This document shows positions 23,689 to 26,534 of a DNA stretch of 26,534 nucleotides, in pieces. A model generated the notes under the pieces. It had not been told where the DNA came from. It saw only the letters and a list, made by a program, of their open reading frames with translations, and ran no database searches. A program made the translations under genes and the position numbers. This DNA is from Prevotellaceae bacterium. GTDB lineage: Bacteria > Bacteroidota > Bacteroidia > Bacteroidales > Bacteroidaceae. The stretch lies in contig QAML01000045.1 in the NCBI GenBank assembly GCA_003150315.1, positions 1 through 26,534 on the forward strand, written 5' to 3'. Position 1 is the stretch's first letter. Each line of letters starts with the position of its first letter.

Positions 23689-25629
23689 TCATAATAGATT
23701 GCACTCTTCTTCCCATAACGCAGAGTCTGCATCGCTAGGCATTCTCCAATCTCCTCTGGGGCTGAAAGAACAACTTCCAACTTTTGGTCCGTCGGGGAGA
23801 CAGCTTCTTTTGAATTGCTGTTGAAAGAAACGGTGGAAAAATACTTTCATCCAATACTTAATGACTTCCTGGCTGTATTTGGGATTTTCTGTCTCTATAA
23901 AAGCTTTCCTGGCGAGGAAGAATATTTTTGAAGGACGAAATCCGTATCGGAGGGTGTAGTAAAGGAAAAAGTCATGCAATTCGTATGGACCGACTTTATC
24001 CTCTGTCTTTTGTGTTATTTCGCCTTTCTCGTTGGTAGGAATCAATTCCGGACTGATAGGAGTTTCAATTATACTTTTAAGAGTTTCTTTTTCTGCAGTG
24101 TTTGTGCTGCTATCAGCAAACCATTTTATAAGATGTCGAATGAGTGTTTTAGGAATAGAAGCATTTACTCCGTACATACTCATATGATCGCCATTATATG
24201 TTGCCCAGCCTAAAGCCAATTCGCTTAAATCTCCTGTACCGACAACAATGCCTCCCGTTTGATTTGCGACATCCATGAGAATTTGAGTTCTTTCTCTGGC
24301 TTGACTGTTCTCGTAAGTAGTATCAAAAATTTCAGGATTGTGATCAATGTCTTTGAAATGCTGAAGACAAGCGTCCTTTATAGATATCTCCCTAATGTTT
24401 ACGCCTAACTCGTGCATTAGATTAATGGAGTTGTTGTAAGTTTTGTTGCTTGTTCCGAATCCTGGCATTGTAACGCCTATTATATCTTGTAGATTTCTTC
24501 CTAAGATTGTAAAAGCTTTTACGCAAACAAGCAAAGCCAATGTTGAATCCAATCCGCCGCTAATGCCGACTACTGCGGAATTGGCATTTATGTGCGAGAT
24601 TCTTTTTGCAAGTCCCAAGGCTTGAATATTTACAATGTCGCGACATCTGTCGTCAAAGTTTTCTTTTGTTGGAACAAAAGGTAATGGGGCAATAGCACGT
24701 GTAAGACTTTGGTTTGAGGATTTTTGCTTCGAAGCAGGGATTACAATAAAATCTTTGAGAGAAATATTATTTTGAGCACAGTGTCTAAAAGTTGTGTTTA
24801 CTCGTCTTTCGTGGTGAATTAATTCTGTGTCTATTTCGCTTACTGTAAGTTGTTCCTCGGTAGAAAATCTTTTGCTTTGTGCCAAAAGTTTCCCGTTTTC
24901 ACAGATAAAAATGTTCCCTGCAAAAACTACATCTTGTGTACTTTCTCCCCAACCGCAACTTGTAAATAAATAACCGGATATGGTTTGTCCGCTTTGTCCT
25001 ATAACAAGAGACTTTACATAATCATATTTTCCTGTGCATTCGTTGTCTGCGCTCAGATTAAAAATAATATCTGCGCCGGCAAGTGCAAGATGAGAGCTTT
25101 TAGGTATTGGTGCCCACATGTCTTCGCATATTTCGATACCGAAAGTCGCATGCTCTGTTTGGAAAAGGAGATTAGTATTGACGTTTACTGTCTGACCACA
25201 AATATTTATTATGCTGTTTGGAATCTCATCGCTTGAGGCAAACCAACGTTTCTCATAAAACTCTTTGTAATTGGGCAGATATGTTTTAGGAACAATGCCA
25301 AGAATTTTTCCTTGTTGTATAACTATTGCGCAATTCGCAAGATAAGTGTTTATTTTTATAGGCGCACCAACAATTGATATAATGTCCGAGTGCTTTGTTG
25401 CCTCTATTATATTGTAGATATTCTCTATTGCTTTGTCAAGCAGCAGTGTGCTTTCAAATAAATCTTGACAAGTATATGCTGTAATGCAAAGCTCAGGGAA
25501 GCAGACTATTTCCACCCCTTTTTCTTCTGCTTGTTTTATAAGATTTATTATATGCCTGGTATTATAATTGCAATTCCCAACCGCAACATGTGGAATGGCA
25601 CCGGCAATCTTGACAAAGTTGTGAACCAT
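23689..25629 (-). CDS. nadE: Glutamine-dependent NAD+ synthetase
   Basis: A 646-residue two-domain enzyme making NAD+ from deamido-NAD+, ATP and glutamine. The N-terminal nitrilase-type glutaminase has the catalytic triad E46 (FPELCITAY), K115 (VPKTYLPNY) and C168 (GIEICEDMWAP). The C-terminal synthetase has the PP-loop SGGLDS (357-362) and the later motif GTGDLSELALGWATYNGDHMS. Length and both domains are typical of the glutamine-dependent type, so it does not need free ammonia. Its ATG shares one base with the stop of the OmpH-like gene (TAATG), indicating translational coupling, and galE follows after 35 nt. Confidence 0.97.
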   Translation of the reverse strand: MVHNFVKIAGAIPHVAVGNCNYNTRHIINLIKQAEEKGVEIVCFPELCITAYTCQDLFESTLLLDKAIENIYNIIEATKHSDIISIVGAPIKINTYLANCAIVIQQGKILGIVPKTYLPNYKEFYEKRWFASSDEIPNSIINICGQTVNVNTNLLFQTEHATFGIEICEDMWAPIPKSSHLALAGADIIFNLSADNECTGKYDYVKSLVIGQSGQTISGYLFTSCGWGESTQDVVFAGNIFICENGKLLAQSKRFSTEEQLTVSEIDTELIHHERRVNTTFRHCAQNNISLKDFIVIPASKQKSSNQSLTRAIAPLPFVPTKENFDDRCRDIVNIQALGLAKRISHINANSAVVGISGGLDSTLALLVCVKAFTILGRNLQDIIGVTMPGFGTSNKTYNNSINLMHELGVNIREISIKDACLQHFKDIDHNPEIFDTTYENSQARERTQILMDVANQTGGIVVGTGDLSELALGWATYNGDHMSMYGVNASIPKTLIRHLIKWFADSSTNTAEKETLKSIIETPISPELIPTNEKGEITQKTEDKVGPYELHDFFLYYTLRYGFRPSKIFFLARKAFIETENPKYSQEVIKYWMKVFFHRFFQQQFKRSCLPDGPKVGSCSFSPRGDWRMPSDADSALWEEECNLL

Positions 25630-26264
25630 TATTTCTGCTTTTTAACTTGCTTGTCTTTTGAAGATTTGTAGCGTTTGTTTAGTCCGTTGAGAACGTCTTC
25701 CGTTATGTCCAAACTTTTGTCGGCGTAAAGAATATTGTTTTCCACTTTGCTCAGTATCATGGCATATTTGTGGTCTTTGTTGTAGTCTTTCAGGAAATTC
25801 TCAATAGAATCTTTCATTTCTTCGTTGTATTTCTGACGTTCTTTTTCAAACTGTGCAGAATATTTGTCCTGAAGGTTCTCTAATTCCATTTGTTGCTTTT
25901 GTAAAGAGGCTTGAATCTTTTGTGCCTGCTCTTGCGAAGTAATTGCTCCTGATTGTACTTTTTGCTGGAAGTTTATTGCGGAGTTTTGCAAAGCTTTACC
26001 CTTGGATGCAAGAGTAGCTTTTATATTGTTCATGCGTTTCTCCAGAACTTTACTGTGCTCTGTGCAGAATTCGTAATTGTTTATTATACTGTCAATGCAC
26101 ACGTAAGCGATTTTTCCATTTTCTTCTTTATCGCTTTTAGTGTTAACTTGATTGTTCTTTGATGTGGCAGATGCTTTTTCTCCTTTGGAATTGCAGCTGT
26201 AAATACTAAAAGTTACGCCGAGCATCATTGATGCAACAACCAGTTTGGTCAGGGACTTTTTCAT
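25629..26264 (-). CDS. OmpH/Skp-family lipoprotein chaperone
   Basis: A 211-residue protein. The signal peptide ends in a lipobox (FSIYSC, C24), so unlike soluble Skp of E. coli it is probably lipid-anchored. A Lys/Glu/Ser-rich linker follows, then the OmpH domain: a strand IAYVCIDSIINNYEF and a long coiled coil (about residues 68-165, with many Gln, Glu and Lys), closing with the strand pair around YAMILSKVENNILYADKSLDITEDVLNGLNKRY. By analogy it holds unfolded outer-membrane proteins in the periplasm. It is the first gene of the nadE-galE unit, an unrelated metabolic pair, which makes the grouping look incidental. Confidence 0.92.
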   Translation of the reverse strand: MKKSLTKLVVASMMLGVTFSIYSCNSKGEKASATSKNNQVNTKSDKEENGKIAYVCIDSIINNYEFCTEHSKVLEKRMNNIKATLASKGKALQNSAINFQQKVQSGAITSQEQAQKIQASLQKQQMELENLQDKYSAQFEKERQKYNEEMKDSIENFLKDYNKDHKYAMILSKVENNILYADKSLDITEDVLNGLNKRYKSSKDKQVKKQK

Positions 26265-26534
26265 GCCGAGTTTATTGTAATGTTATTATTATTTCTGTTT
26301 TTTGAGGATAGAAGCGCGTTTTATAAACGCTTTGTTGCTTGCTAATTCCAAATTACTTAACTTTGTTGGTGCAAAGATACAACAAAAAGTTTATTGCTAA
26401 CTATTAAGAAATAGGAACTTGAATTAAAATGGAATTGATAGTAACGTATCAGTTCTCAAATAATAGGAAGTAGACCAATTTACAGAAGGTTCTTTTTAGT
26501 TATAGCCAAGACTGCACAAAGGCTTACGCAGTGC
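26265..26534. other. Upstream region of the OmpH-nadE-galE unit
   Basis: There is no gene. Besides the -7 element it contains a GCGTTT-TAT-AAACGC hairpin (26316-26330) within the expected 5' leader of the OmpH-like gene. From about 26400 to the window end I see nothing recognisable. Confidence 0.5.
26372..26379 (-). promoter_or_regulatory. Candidate -7 element of the OmpH-nadE-galE unit
   Basis: The minus strand reads TATCTTTG followed by CA, a full match to TAnnTTTG in a sequence context common for Bacteroidales promoters. It is 108 nt upstream of the ATG. At 17 nt upstream the -33 position reads TAG rather than TTG, so the promoter may be weak or depend on an activator. Confidence 0.55.

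Overview
The window looks like a chromosomal segment of a Bacteroidales bacterium (Prevotella/Bacteroides relatives). The reasons are promoters of the Bacteroidetes type (TTG then TAnnTTTG, 17-20 nt apart), start sites without clear Shine-Dalgarno sequences, several lipoproteins with SPII lipoboxes, a long IleS, a DksA-like protein without zinc cysteines, a DUF4296 lipoprotein beside lspA, and a secreted Rhs protein of the kind found in this phylum. Every gene I support lies on the minus strand. Most of the DNA is AT-rich; the Rhs body (about 11260-13763) is clearly GC-richer.

Layout from high to low coordinates, which is the direction of transcription. (1) 26264-22613: OmpH/Skp-like lipoprotein, glutamine-dependent NAD synthetase (nadE) and UDP-glucose 4-epimerase (galE), closely packed. 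(2) 22526-20407: carboxynorspermidine decarboxylase (nspC) and a glucosaminidase with two LysM domains, separated from galE by a strong hairpin. (3) 20045-19958: tRNA-Ser(CGA) with its own promoter and terminator. (4) 19804-14350: ileS, a dksA-like gene, lspA and a DUF4296 lipoprotein, an apparent operon with a clear promoter. (5) 13763-9063: a polymorphic-toxin island with a secreted Rhs protein, a C-terminal toxin tip broken by two frameshifts, a DUF2750-like gene, an NTF2-like probable immunity gene and an uncharacterised lipoprotein. (6) 8617-1980: an RND efflux operon (lipoprotein adaptor, inner-membrane pump, outer-membrane channel) whose last gene is a divergent LpxA-like acyltransferase. 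(7) 1774-1574: a small winged-helix protein. (8) 1276-107: an AraC-type regulator with seven predicted membrane helices.

Three things deserve a second look. First, a repeat family is present four times, each time just past the 3' end of a minus-strand transcription unit and always in the same orientation. It is built from 21-bp units, so it reads as heptapeptides in an open frame, and head-to-head units form palindromes of up to 40 bp that end in a T-tract like intrinsic terminators. Second, the Rhs toxin tip can be followed through all three frames beyond the annotated stop, and base composition changes inside the Rhs core just before it, consistent with tip replacement followed by decay while the likely immunity genes remain open. 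Third, the LpxA-like protein in the efflux operon keeps the catalytic histidine but lacks several residues that bind substrate in classical LpxA.
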